Positions 45,506-53,801 of a stretch of 64,000 nt of DNA are shown one piece after another; within the stretch, counting starts at the first letter, position 1, and each line of letters starts with the position of its first letter. The stretch comes from Hahella sp. HNIBRBA332. Lineage in GTDB: Bacteria > Pseudomonadota > Gammaproteobacteria > Pseudomonadales > Oleiphilaceae. The notes under the pieces are model-generated. The model had not been told where the DNA came from. It made no database searches and saw only the letters and a program-made list of their open reading frames with translations. The stretch covers positions 3,348,001-3,412,000 of the forward strand of contig NZ_CP132203.1 in assembly GCF_030719035.1 (NCBI RefSeq). The letters run 5' to 3'. Both the position numbers and the translations under genes were made by a program.

Positions 45506-45799
45506 ATGGACTCTAAAACCCAAACCGAAATCGAAGCGGCGGTGTTTCGCCGACTGGTCAAACATCTGCAGGACAACACCGAGGTTCAGAATATAGATCT
45601 AATGAACCTCGCTGGTTTCTGTCGCAACTGCCTGAGCAAATGGTACCGCGCCGCGGCGGAAGAACGGGGCGAACAGGTGGAAGACGCTGCGGCCAGAGAG
45701 ATTGTTTACGGTATGCCTTACGATGAGTGGAAAGCCAAGCATCAGAAACCTGCCAGCGACAGCCAGCTCAAACAGTTTGAGCAAAACAAACCCGAATAG
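45506..45799 (+). CDS. DUF1244 protein
   Basis: A 97-residue small helical protein with the family core NIDLMNLAGFCRNCLSKWYR (about 31-50) and IVYGMPYDEWKAKHQ. The CxxC within the core is conserved in the family as I know it. Function unknown. It is a single gene, preceded by 250 bases with no supported gene. Confidence 0.9.
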   Translation: MDSKTQTEIEAAVFRRLVKHLQDNTEVQNIDLMNLAGFCRNCLSKWYRAAAEERGEQVEDAAAREIVYGMPYDEWKAKHQKPASDSQLKQFEQNKPE

Positions 45800-45809
45800 T
45801 TCTTCCCTC

Positions 45810-45886
45810 GACTCAGGCTCAGGCCGACGCCTACGGGCCTGAGTCGCCCTCCTCAGGGAAAGTTTTGCAAAGCCATTGCAAAACTT
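45810..45886. repeat. Two consecutive inverted repeats downstream of the DUF1244 gene
   Basis: First: GACTCAGGC (45810-45818) pairs with GCCTGAGTC (45837-45845). Second: AAGTTTTGCAA (45860-45870) pairs perfectly with TTGCAAAACTT (45876-45886) around a five-base loop. No T-run follows either. They could end the DUF1244 transcript, or the second could be an operator about 155 bases upstream of dps. Confidence 0.45.
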
Positions 45887-46040
45887 GCAGGCGCAGCGCG
45901 CGCTCTTCTGAACAAAACTTACTCTCCCAATGTCCTCATACACACATAACCATTTGATATATAAATAATTTAAAAATATTTTCAAAACCTGGCCCGGTTT
46001 CTGCTGTATTCAGGGAAAGCAACTAAACCTAGGAGAGGTT

Positions 46041-46544
46041 ATGAATCAGCACGCTAAAAAACTCGACCTGACTGCTACATCCCCGGATATGGGCATTAAA
46101 GAGAACAAGGCGGACTCAGTCGCCGACAAACTGGCGCGCGTGCTCGCCGACACTTACAGCCTGTATCTTTACACCCAATACGCCCACTGGAACGTCCGGG
46201 GCATGAATTTCTTCGCGCTGCATGAGCTGTTTGAGAAGCAATACAAAGAGCTCGCTGAAACCATCGACGATATCGCTGAGCGCATGCGCGCCATCGGCTA
46301 CAAAGCCCCCGGCGCCCTGTCCCGCATGGCGGAGCTTTCCACGATTTCTCCAAAAGAAGAGCGGACAGCGACGGCTTTGATTAAAGAATTGATTACCGCC
46401 CACGAGGGCACAGTCGCAAGCTGTAGAAAATGCATCACCGCGGCGCAAAAAGCCGAGGACTTTGCGACTGAGGACCTTATGGTCAACAGACTGGCTTCCC
46501 ACGAACAGGCTGTCTGGATGTTGGGCAGCCTTCTTGAGGAGTAA
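46041..46544 (+). CDS. dps: Dps family ferritin-like DNA protection protein
   Basis: A 167-residue four-helix ferritin-like protein. The ferroxidase residues fit the Dps pattern: His in YTQYAHWNVRG, then His in FALHELFEKQY and the D-x-x-x-E of DDIAERMRA. The long Lys-containing N-terminal tail may bind DNA. Dps forms a dodecamer that oxidises and stores iron. A strong TAGGAGAGGTT precedes the ATG, and a good terminator follows. Confidence 0.95.
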   Translation: MNQHAKKLDLTATSPDMGIKENKADSVADKLARVLADTYSLYLYTQYAHWNVRGMNFFALHELFEKQYKELAETIDDIAERMRAIGYKAPGALSRMAELSTISPKEERTATALIKELITAHEGTVASCRKCITAAQKAEDFATEDLMVNRLASHEQAVWMLGSLLEE

Positions 46545-46603
46545 TCCTCACCCTATCCCACCCAAACGATACCCTCCGCATTTATCCTACCTTCCTTTTT
46601 TTT

Positions 46604-46625
46604 GGCCACTCCGGTGGCCTTTTTT
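46604..46625 (+). terminator. Rho-independent terminator after dps
   Basis: GGCCAC-TCCG-GTGGCC (46604-46619) followed by six T. A T-rich run also precedes the stem, so it could act on both strands. Confidence 0.85.
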
Positions 46626-46767
46626 ATGAGTAGAGGACAGTGGAGCGCTGCGCCGTCTCAGGGTTAAAACCGGCACGATTTCTGCGTTACTGGTTAGGTT
46701 TGCAGGACGTAGAGGGGCTTCGCCCACATCGTTGAAGTTGTTGTATGAACAGATTAAGGATTAAGCA

Positions 46768-47691
46768 ATGGACATAATAGAATTTGAAAAAGCCGTCGAC
46801 ATTGTATGGTCTTCCATTCAGGAATGGGCGGAAACCGCACTGGCCAACCTGCCCAGCGCCATCGTCGCCCTGGTGTTTTTCTTCCTGTTTCTATACATCG
46901 CCAAAGCCCTATCCAACCTGACCCGACGGGTGCTGACGCGTTCATTGGACTCAGTGGAAGTGGCCAATCTGCTTTCCACCATCGTGCATATTGTATTGGT
47001 TGCGATCGGCGTCTTCGTCTCACTGGGCTTTGTAGGATTGCAGGGCACTGTCACCTCGCTCCTCGCCGGGGCCGGGATCATTGGTCTGGCGCTGGGTTTT
47101 GCGTTTCAGGACCTCACCGAGAACTTTATCGCCGGGATATTTATGGGCGTTCGCAAGCCATTTCGGGTGGGAGATATTGTGGCGACCGCAGATATTATGG
47201 GAACCGTAGAGGCGATTAATCTGCGTAATACCCATATCCTGACGTTTTCAGGGCAAAGGGTCATTCTTCCTAATAAAGCCGTATTCACCAACAAACTGAC
47301 AAACTACTCCATCACCCGTCAACGCCGCCTCGAAATCCAGGTCGGCATTTCTTACGCCGACGACATCGACAAAGCCGCCAAAGTCATCACCAAAGCCATC
47401 GACGCTCTGAATTTCAACCGTAACGGCACGGAAACCCAGGTATTCGCCACCGGGTTCGGCGACAGCAGCATCAATTTAGTCGTGTGGTATTGGATCGATT
47501 ATCCCACCGGAAAAGTGGACTTCATGACCGCCCAGCACAAAGGCGTCGTAGCGGTGAAGAAAGCGCTGGACGAAGCCGATATCCTCATCCCCTTCCCGAT
47601 CCGCACACTGGATTTTGCGGCGAAAGGCGGCTTGCAGCTTGATCAGATCATCAGCGCTCGCACTGAAGAGATGGAGTCCTCGGCGGCTTAA
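46768..47691 (+). CDS. Small-conductance mechanosensitive channel (MscS family)
   Basis: A 307-residue MscS-type channel. It has three N-terminal membrane helices (about 28-50, 68-90, 95-120). The pore helix is glycine/alanine-rich (LLAGAGIIGLALGFAFQDL), and the family motif ENFIAGIFMGVRKPFRVGD follows. A cytoplasmic beta and alpha/beta domain completes it. It opens under hypo-osmotic shock. Single gene; weak ribosome site AAGGATTAAGCA. Confidence 0.93.
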   Translation: MDIIEFEKAVDIVWSSIQEWAETALANLPSAIVALVFFFLFLYIAKALSNLTRRVLTRSLDSVEVANLLSTIVHIVLVAIGVFVSLGFVGLQGTVTSLLAGAGIIGLALGFAFQDLTENFIAGIFMGVRKPFRVGDIVATADIMGTVEAINLRNTHILTFSGQRVILPNKAVFTNKLTNYSITRQRRLEIQVGISYADDIDKAAKVITKAIDALNFNRNGTETQVFATGFGDSSINLVVWYWIDYPTGKVDFMTAQHKGVVAVKKALDEADILIPFPIRTLDFAAKGGLQLDQIISARTEEMESSAA

Positions 47692-47723
47692 GTCAGCATG
47701 CAGGGAACAACTTAAAATTGATA

Positions 47724-47764
47724 GCCGTCCTCTTGAGCCTCTAATCCACTGATATGAGGACGGC
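47724..47764. terminator. Inverted repeat between convergent genes
   Basis: GCCGTCCTC (47724-47732) pairs with GAGGACGGC (47756-47764) across 23 bases, between the mscS-like and Imm10-like stop codons. No T-run; weak terminator candidate. Confidence 0.35.
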
Positions 47765-47768
47765 CGAC

Positions 47769-48104
47769 TCAAAAAGCAAACTCAAGTATATCTTCACTGC
47801 CTTGATAGATTTGTAATAAGCCCGATTTCAATTCCTCGAACCTGTTGAAGCCTTCCTTGAAGTAAAAGTGCATCGATTTACCATCCGTCATCTCTACACG
47901 AATACCATCGTTGGCGACCACGCATTTCTTTATGCAGTTAAATCCGCCATTAATTTGATCATCAAACTCAAAATAGATTCCATCCTCGGAACCAGTATCC
48001 TCAGTCAACCCTCTCTGCCAGAGAATATATCTATCACCATAACCCTCTACAGCCACAATTAGGACATCGTTTTCAACCGTAACAATCTCATATTGGTTGC
48101 TCAT
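47769..48104 (-). CDS. Imm10-like putative immunity protein
   Basis: A 111-residue soluble protein. The pattern GDRYILWQRGL, then GIYFEFDDQINGGFNCI and a C-terminal RFEELKSGLLQIYQG resembles the Imm10 family of immunity proteins to polymorphic toxins, judged from memory of the family. The start is the ATG 48102-48104; an upstream GTG is possible. It belongs to an AT-richer three-gene group on the minus strand, with no toxin gene beside it, so it would be an orphan immunity gene. Confidence 0.5.
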   Translation of the reverse strand: MSNQYEIVTVENDVLIVAVEGYGDRYILWQRGLTEDTGSEDGIYFEFDDQINGGFNCIKKCVVANDGIRVEMTDGKSMHFYFKEGFNRFEELKSGLLQIYQGSEDILEFAF

Positions 48105-48123
48105 GATGTAGCCCACCCTTAAT

Positions 48124-48546
48124 TCATTGACTTACTTCCAACAACCGGCGCAGTTTATGCTCCATGCCCCGGCTATATTTATCTGTGTATGCTTTAAACT
48201 CCTGAATATCAGCAAGCCATTTTGCTATATACCCTGCATGAGCCTTACTGGATTCCGTTTCCATCAACCACAACCTTTCATACTCACGAATCCTTCCCTT
48301 CAGTGAATTATATTTTTCGTAGCAGGGCTCACAGAGAACTTTTCCGTAATAATCTTTTTTCAGCACCTCTATCTCGTACTTTTGTTGCTCCGCAGACCAG
48401 ATAGTCGTCTTTTTACATTTCCTGCACACATACTGACTGTCGTAATAAAAATCAAATAGTGGGTTATGGAAGTCATGAGAGTTTTTTATGGTTTCAGGCC
48501 AAAGCTCTTTATTCGCCTTTACTCTATTCGGTTTTATTTCAGACAT
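48124..48546 (-). CDS. Zinc-ribbon domain protein
   Basis: A 140-residue protein with a zinc-ribbon: YVCRKCKKTTIWSAEQQKYE (CxxC about 41-44) and VLCEPCYEKY (CxxC about 72-75). This is the arrangement of the probable zinc-ribbon (zf-trcl) family. A long helical C-terminus (about 80-140) follows. Function unknown; nucleic-acid binding is only a guess. It lies 19 bases upstream of the Imm10-like gene on the same strand, so the two may be co-transcribed. Confidence 0.65.
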   Translation of the reverse strand: MSEIKPNRVKANKELWPETIKNSHDFHNPLFDFYYDSQYVCRKCKKTTIWSAEQQKYEIEVLKKDYYGKVLCEPCYEKYNSLKGRIREYERLWLMETESSKAHAGYIAKWLADIQEFKAYTDKYSRGMEHKLRRLLEVSQ

Positions 48547-48594
48547 ACTAAAAGCACATACAGGTTACTATGCATATTGATCATCAACCAGATA

Positions 48595-48957
48595 TTAGGA
48601 ATCAAGCAGCAGCTCAGCCATAGAGTATTTGCATTCATACCCCATTTCGACAGAGTCCCATCGTATAGAGCCGCGATGCATCCACAGATAATGTTCGGTA
48701 TTACACGGGGAAACTCTCTCTCCATTGACGAAAGGAAAGATATCTATTTCTTCAATCCTTTCGCCATTTCGCAGTCCAAAATAATACGAACCAACCACTT
48801 CGACCTTCATTAGCACAGTATCGGCGACCAAACCATAAAACCGGAAATAAAAGCCTGGATTAAACTCATCCGGCCAGAGCTTTCGTATTTCGAGCTTGCA
48901 TCCCAAACGCTCACTTAGCTCGTCCAGCTTTTCTTTAGCGGTAAGTTCAATGTCCAC
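48595..48957 (-). CDS. Hypothetical protein in AT-rich group
   Basis: A 120-residue protein, not recognised. It opens with a helix (ELTAKEKLDELSERLG), then a beta-rich domain with NPGFYFRFYG and YYFGLRNGERIEEIDIFPF. Size, composition and position beside an Imm10-like gene would fit another small immunity protein, but nothing proves it. It lies 48 bases upstream of the zinc-ribbon gene. Confidence 0.6.
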   Translation of the reverse strand: MDIELTAKEKLDELSERLGCKLEIRKLWPDEFNPGFYFRFYGLVADTVLMKVEVVGSYYFGLRNGERIEEIDIFPFVNGERVSPCNTEHYLWMHRGSIRWDSVEMGYECKYSMAELLLDS

Positions 48958-49052
48958 TTATGTTAATCCGTCCTATTCAGCATGATTGTTGCCAGAAAGC
49001 ATAACGACTCGCACGCTCACTACCGTTACGCATTACCCAAAGCGAACGTCTT

Positions 49053-49922
49053 TCACTCTCTTTTTGAGGTTACCCAGAGCAAACGGTGCTTGGAAATAAT
49101 CGCATCAATCTTACCTTCTTGCGCCAATTGCTTTAAGCCGTGATTGAAGTCTTGGGAGGTTTTCATAAAGTTCTTCGTTTTCCTGGAGAACATCAGGTAT
49201 TGATTTTCCACTTTGATCGGAGGGTCGAGCCAGATGAACTTGTTGGCGGAGTCGGGAAATTCCGTGTTGATAATATACTGCCCCATAAACTTATCAATCA
49301 GCACAAGATCAATCCAGCCGCGGGAGAGGCTAAGAAGATTCTGGCGATCTTCGGTGACCTCTATGGTATCCAATCTGGCCTGTTCAAACTCAGGGGGATT
49401 CACATAGCCCCGCACCACGCCAATTTTGTATGGCTGTAAATCAATCAGTGCGTCATAGGAAATATGACGCTCTTTCAGTGCGTAAAAGCCTAGTTCGTTA
49501 GCTGGAAGAGGGTCTGAATACTCAAACCACTGCTCCCTGTTTTTTCGATACCACCCAGTGTAGACCCCATCAAAATCCCCCGCCTGCGCCATACCATACG
49601 CCCTTTTCCAGGGTAAAAACTTCACTTCCACGTCATACCCGACTCGTTGAAAGGCGGTGAAGATAATCTCCGTAATAAACCCCTTACTCTCTAAATGCTC
49701 ACCGTAATAAGGAGGGTACTCGGTCGCGGCCAGCACCACTTGGCGCTCCGCCGCTTCAGCGACGCGGAATAAAGCAAGACAGACTACTAGCACGATAACG
49801 CTATAGAACAGATTATTAGGCCTCACTCGATTAAAGCAGCGCCGCAAACAGGAGTCTCTTAGGAATAAAAGAGGCTTGCTGTGGCGTTTGGCTATGCGCT
49901 GATTACTGAGTGGAAGGGTCAT
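49053..49922 (-). CDS. Periplasmic solute-binding protein (family 3-like)
   Basis: A protein of the SBP_bac_3 type related to the pair at 6-7.7 kb. The mature part begins around AERQVVLAATEYPPYYGEHL and contains VKFLPWKRAYGMAQAGDFDG, the same W-K-R-x-Y pocket segment. The start is uncertain. The frame is open to 50030; the ATG at 49922 gives 289 residues with a polar leader. A GTG at 49826 would place the signal peptide (NNLFYSVIVLVVCLALF) at the very N-terminus and is attractive. No strong ribosome site marks any of them. No transporter genes adjoin it. Confidence 0.75.
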   Translation of the reverse strand: MTLPLSNQRIAKRHSKPLLFLRDSCLRRCFNRVRPNNLFYSVIVLVVCLALFRVAEAAERQVVLAATEYPPYYGEHLESKGFITEIIFTAFQRVGYDVEVKFLPWKRAYGMAQAGDFDGVYTGWYRKNREQWFEYSDPLPANELGFYALKERHISYDALIDLQPYKIGVVRGYVNPPEFEQARLDTIEVTEDRQNLLSLSRGWIDLVLIDKFMGQYIINTEFPDSANKFIWLDPPIKVENQYLMFSRKTKNFMKTSQDFNHGLKQLAQEGKIDAIISKHRLLWVTSKRE

Positions 49923-50161
49923 ACCAGAGGGCGTTTTTCGCTTATGGTTATTATCACCAATATAGCAGTAGTGGCGATTTTTTCGTACGCGCCTGACACC
50001 GACACAACTGATCCGCCAAAGCGATACCAAGCGCCGAAGTCGGCTTTACTCAGGTAATTAGCAGACCTAAAAGAGGCGCTCGCTCCAGTCGATCAAGCTA
50101 ACCCAATACTTTGTAAGTTCTGCAAGCCTTTTACCCAAGATTACCAATCAAACGAGAGAGT

Positions 50162-50187
50162 TGCGCAATATTGCGACAATATGCGCA
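50162..50187. promoter_or_regulatory. Near-perfect palindrome upstream of the sigma-54 promoter candidate
   Basis: TGCGCAATATTG (50162-50173) and CAATATGCGCA (50177-50187) are inverted copies differing by one missing T, separated by CGA. The palindrome ends about 31 bases before the -24 GG. It is a candidate activator or repressor site for the BON-protein gene. Confidence 0.5.
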
Positions 50188-50216
50188 TAAAAAGCGCTAA
50201 AATCCGTAAAAATAAC

Positions 50217-50233
50217 TTGGCACGCTTCTAGCA
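50217..50233 (+). promoter_or_regulatory. Sigma-54 (-24/-12) promoter candidate for the BON gene
   Basis: TTGGCACGCTTCTAGCA has GG at 50219-50220 and GC at 50231-50232 with exactly ten bases between. It matches the RpoN consensus TGGCACG-N4-TTGCA except for one base in the -12 element. Transcription would start near 50244, giving a 5' UTR of about 76 bases. Confidence 0.6.
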
Positions 50234-50269
50234 ATCTCTTAAGTGACAACGAGGCATAGAGACCTGTTA

Positions 50270-50292
50270 CCCGGTCTCGAAAGAGAACCGGG
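50270..50292 (+). other. 5' UTR hairpin of the BON gene
   Basis: CCCGGTCTC-GAAA-GAGAACCGGG folds into a nine-pair stem with a GAAA tetraloop and one bulged A, ending 28 bases before the ATG. It may stabilise the transcript or affect translation. Confidence 0.5.
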
Positions 50293-50320
50293 ACTTTAAA
50301 AGATAGAAAAGGAGATCGTT

Positions 50321-50959
50321 ATGAAGACGCCAAAAACTTTTACGAAGAAACCTGCTTATGCTGCTCTTATTGCTGCGACCCTGGCTGGCGCGATGACCGT
50401 GGCCCCCGCTTACGCAGCTGGCGATAAAGTTAAAACGGAAGAGACTGTTAGTCAGCAAGCGGAAGAGATGAGTGCAGATGCGAAGAAATATTTCAAGGAC
50501 GGTTGGACTGAAGGCAAGATTGAAACCGCCATTTTGTTCAACGAGAACCTGAGCGCGTTCGAAATTGACGCATCCGTAAACGGCTCCAACGCGACCCTGG
50601 TGGGAACAGTCAGTTCAGAGGTGGAGAAAGAGCTGGCGGAACAGATCACCCTGAGCGTAGAAGGCGTCAAGGATGTGGATAACCAGTTGCAGGTAGCCTC
50701 CACACCGGCCAAGAAGGAAAACGCGGATAACGAGAGTTTTAAAAGCTCCGTGGCTGACGCCACTATTACCGCTAAGGTAAAAATGAAGCTACTGGCCAAC
50801 GAGTCGGTCGCCGGTCTTGATATAGATGTAGATACAGAGGGCCGCGTGGTAACGCTGAATGGCGCGGTGGATTCAGAGGCTGAGAAGGACCTTGCCGAGA
50901 AACTCGCCAGCAATGTCGACAATGTGGATTCCGTTAAAAACAAGTTGATGATCAACTAA
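50321..50959 (+). CDS. Exported protein with two BON domains (OsmY-like)
   Basis: A 212-residue periplasmic protein. The signal peptide is at about 1-32 (ends VAPAYAA). Two BON domains follow (about 65-130 and 145-212). Each has the alternating alpha-beta pattern and a glycine-centred strand (SNATLVGTVSSEVEKELAEQ; GRVVTLNGAVDSEAEKDLAE). BON proteins such as OsmY bind phospholipid or aid envelope stress tolerance. AAAAGGAG precedes the ATG. A sigma-54-type promoter, a palindrome and a UTR hairpin upstream suggest dedicated stress control. Confidence 0.92.
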   Translation: MKTPKTFTKKPAYAALIAATLAGAMTVAPAYAAGDKVKTEETVSQQAEEMSADAKKYFKDGWTEGKIETAILFNENLSAFEIDASVNGSNATLVGTVSSEVEKELAEQITLSVEGVKDVDNQLQVASTPAKKENADNESFKSSVADATITAKVKMKLLANESVAGLDIDVDTEGRVVTLNGAVDSEAEKDLAEKLASNVDNVDSVKNKLMIN

Positions 50960-50993
50960 ATAACTGCATTCCATGCGCATAGACGTCAACAGG

Positions 50994-51023
50994 GCCCGAA
51001 GCCTCACGGCTTCGGGCTTTTTT
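50994..51023 (+). terminator. Rho-independent terminator after the BON gene
   Basis: GCCCGAAGCC-TCAC-GGCTTCGGGC (50994-51017) followed by six T: a ten-pair GC-rich stem in textbook form, 35 bases after the stop codon. Confidence 0.92.
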
Positions 51024-51091
51024 CGCTGTCAGAATGATAACAATCAGATTTGCTTCAAAGCCCATATTGGACGACAGTTCCGCGTCCCGGC

Positions 51092-52021
51092 TTACCACCG
51101 GACCGTTGCGCCTCGCACATCCACATGGATAAATGGCCCGTGGTAGCTATTGGCGGAATATACGCCCAAACCGCCAATGAAGGATTTGTACTCCGGCGTT
51201 TCGGCAAACTGCTCAATCAGCTGCGCCAGATATTCTGCGTCGTTCTTGTCGACTTTACCGTCCTTATTCAGGTCATCCATTTTACCGTCTTTGGGGTCCT
51301 CATCGATAAAGACGTCCGCCGCTCCACCCCACTGATGGCGACTGTACATGGCGTTGCGAATGGAAGTGTTGTAGTACGGAGTGCGAAAGCCGCTCATAAT
51401 AACGAACGATGAAACCGGCACACCCGCCACATTCACCTGCTCTGTCAAATACTCCAGCTTGAGCAGCAGCTTTTCCCTCAGCACCAGAAACTTGGGGAAC
51501 TCTGAGGGTTGCCGACATAGAAACTGTTCCAAACGATAATTTGGCGTCAGTTCGATATCCAGCATGTCCTTGGTGACTTCGAGATAACCGGGAGGCGGAA
51601 GATAGATAGCCTGATTGAGATAGGCCTCACTAGGATAGTGACCTATCTGATAGCCATTCAACATCCCCTCTTCAACTTGGTTCGCCGGCACCAGAACAAA
51701 CAGGTTCAAGGTGATTTGCGCCCCAGTGGATGGCCTGCGAATGGTCAAGCGACTGACCCCGGGATGCGCAGGAGCGTTCCAGCGATAACGATCGCCCGGC
51801 TCCTTGACGACATCGCCCTGGCCGCTTATTTCAATCTGCTCGCTCTCCGGCAGATTAATTTTGAAGACAAATTCTTCTGACGCCTGTAGAAATGCGGACA
51901 TAACCCGATAGTCACTGGTTTCGCCTTTGAAGCTGATACTGAAGTCGACTTTACCGGGTTCAAATCCAAAAGCACGGGTCATCAGCAGACAGAGCGTAAT
52001 GACCGTTAGTGCTCTAACCAT
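51092..52021 (-). CDS. M15 peptidase, MepK/YcbK-like, with EF-hand loop
   Basis: A 309-residue exported protein. The signal peptide is at about 1-18. A beta-rich N-terminal region precedes a C-terminal M15-type zinc peptidase domain (about 175-309): GFRTPYYNTSIRN, SRHQWGGAADVFID and HGPFIHVDVRG carry the His/Asp zinc ligands. Between them lies DLNKDGKVDKNDAEYL, an EF-hand/dockerin-like calcium loop. In E. coli mepK (ycbK), which cuts meso-DAP 3-3 crosslinks, lies next to ldtD (ycbB), which makes them. Here the gene overlaps an LdtD-like gene by 16 bases, so the same pairing is inferred. Confidence 0.82.
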   Translation of the reverse strand: MVRALTVITLCLLMTRAFGFEPGKVDFSISFKGETSDYRVMSAFLQASEEFVFKINLPESEQIEISGQGDVVKEPGDRYRWNAPAHPGVSRLTIRRPSTGAQITLNLFVLVPANQVEEGMLNGYQIGHYPSEAYLNQAIYLPPPGYLEVTKDMLDIELTPNYRLEQFLCRQPSEFPKFLVLREKLLLKLEYLTEQVNVAGVPVSSFVIMSGFRTPYYNTSIRNAMYSRHQWGGAADVFIDEDPKDGKMDDLNKDGKVDKNDAEYLAQLIEQFAETPEYKSFIGGLGVYSANSYHGPFIHVDVRGATVRW

Positions 52022-53685
52022 TCATTATCCTCCGGCGCCAGCGTCTTTCCTTCAAACGCCATCTGCAGTCGGGCGTCTCTTCCATATACATCCTTACGGA
52101 ATTGCGCTACGCCGGAGTCATCCATCCAGGCGGTCCAGTATTGCAGATGCACTGGAACCGGGCTCGGTAAACGCAGTGTCGTCGGCTCTCCCGACGCGAG
52201 TATTTTGTCCAGCTCAATGCCGGTTTTTCTCTTACTGCCGATCAAGGCAGCGGCTAATTCCAGGGGCCGCTCCAGACGGATGCAGCCTGAGCTGAAGGCT
52301 CGTTGTGATTTATAGAACAAGCTTCTGCTCGGCGTATCGTGAAGATACACATTAAATTCATTGGGAAACATAAACTTGATACGTCCTAACGCATTCATCG
52401 GGCCCGCCGCCTGTTGCAGCCGATAGGGGAACTTGCCGCCTTTGACTTCTTCCCAGTTAATGGTTTCCGGGTCGAGCGCAGCCTCTTCCCGTCCCCAGCC
52501 TTTGTATACCCTGAATCCCATTTTGTTGATAAATTCCGGGTCTTCGATAAAACGCTCCAGCATATCTTCTTCGGCAATCTGGGTGGGCACCTCCCACAGT
52601 GGGTTCACCACCAGATAAGTCATCAAACCACTGAAAGCGGGCGTGCGCCGGTAAGGCTTACCCACCACCACACGCATGCTTAACTCGGTGCGGCCGTGAT
52701 CCACCAGATCCAGGCGGTAATCGGCGATATTCACCACCACATAACGGTCGCCCAGATTCGTTGGCGTCCAGCGACGACGCTCCAGATTGCTGCGCACCTG
52801 TTCGATACGCTCGGAAATCGGCGTATTCAGCATCGCCAGGGTTTCTTTTCCTACGATAGCGTCCGGTTTCAGGCCATGACGCTGCTGGAAAAAGCGAACG
52901 GCTTTCACCAGGCCCTCATCAAAAAGGGTCTCATCATCGCCCGCTGAGGTATCGATCACAGGCCGTTCCATGTCGCCGCTGGCGATCAAGCGACGGCGTA
53001 ATTCAATGACTCGCGAATCAGATTGTCCAGGCCGCAGCGTCGGACCGTAGGACACCATGGGCCAACCGCCTTGGGCTTCCGTTTCGCGCAGATCCGTCAG
53101 CAGTTGCGACAGACCTTTGTACACTTCCGGCGTCGGCACCATGGCGTTCATATCCTCCAACAGACGATCCTCTGCAATCGCCTGATAGAGGCGAGGCGCC
53201 AGTTCGCCGGTTGTGCGCTCTTCACGCCAGACGGAATCGATCGACCTGGGGTCGAAGCGGCCGGTCAGACGGTCGCTGGACAGCGCCACCATGGCGTCCG
53301 TCAGTAATAACTCCAACTCAAATGCGCGCCCAAACGTTTCTGGCGCAGCCCGATATTGACCCAACAGCTCTGACAACACCGAGGTGTGGTATCTTTGCGA
53401 CGGCAAGCCTTCCTGATCGGTATGCTCCAACGTCCTTACCAATGCATAGGCGCGCTCCGTCAAGGTTTCATCCGCAAACCAAACGGGCTTGTATAAACTC
53501 ATATCGTAAATCTGCCGGACTTCGGCGGGATGCAGCATTTTTTGCTGAGAGGGAAAAGATAATGGCTGGCCGGCGGCCCACTCCAACAATTGCGACGGCA
53601 AGCCTGCGATCGGGCTCGCCTGGGTCATCGTCACCCACAGGGACAAGATGCAACACCATGTCCAGCGTGGTAATACAGACGTCAC
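52006..53685 (-). CDS. L,D-transpeptidase, LdtD/YcbB-like
   Basis: A 559-residue exported murein L,D-transpeptidase. The start is a GTG preceded by AAGGAG, with a signal peptide at about 1-23. A peptidoglycan-binding repeat lies near 215-290 (LVKAVRFFQQRHGLKPDAIVG split by the usual pattern). The YkuD catalytic domain (about 305-480) has the motif HDTPSRSLFYKSQRAFSSGC ending in IR, including the nucleophilic Cys. It forms 3-3 crosslinks in peptidoglycan. It is coupled to the MepK-like endopeptidase downstream, joining synthesis and hydrolysis of the same bond. Confidence 0.9.
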   Translation of the reverse strand: MTSVLPRWTWCCILSLWVTMTQASPIAGLPSQLLEWAAGQPLSFPSQQKMLHPAEVRQIYDMSLYKPVWFADETLTERAYALVRTLEHTDQEGLPSQRYHTSVLSELLGQYRAAPETFGRAFELELLLTDAMVALSSDRLTGRFDPRSIDSVWREERTTGELAPRLYQAIAEDRLLEDMNAMVPTPEVYKGLSQLLTDLRETEAQGGWPMVSYGPTLRPGQSDSRVIELRRRLIASGDMERPVIDTSAGDDETLFDEGLVKAVRFFQQRHGLKPDAIVGKETLAMLNTPISERIEQVRSNLERRRWTPTNLGDRYVVVNIADYRLDLVDHGRTELSMRVVVGKPYRRTPAFSGLMTYLVVNPLWEVPTQIAEEDMLERFIEDPEFINKMGFRVYKGWGREEAALDPETINWEEVKGGKFPYRLQQAAGPMNALGRIKFMFPNEFNVYLHDTPSRSLFYKSQRAFSSGCIRLERPLELAAALIGSKRKTGIELDKILASGEPTTLRLPSPVPVHLQYWTAWMDDSGVAQFRKDVYGRDARLQMAFEGKTLAPEDNEWLEH

Positions 53686-53801
53686 TTGGTTCTACTCCTT
53701 AAGATTCAGCGGTCTTACCAGATAGATATTAAAAACCGGGGCCGGCTTTATAACGGGCGCCATTATAAGCGGTTGAATGAATACTATCTATATTAGCTGA
53801 T

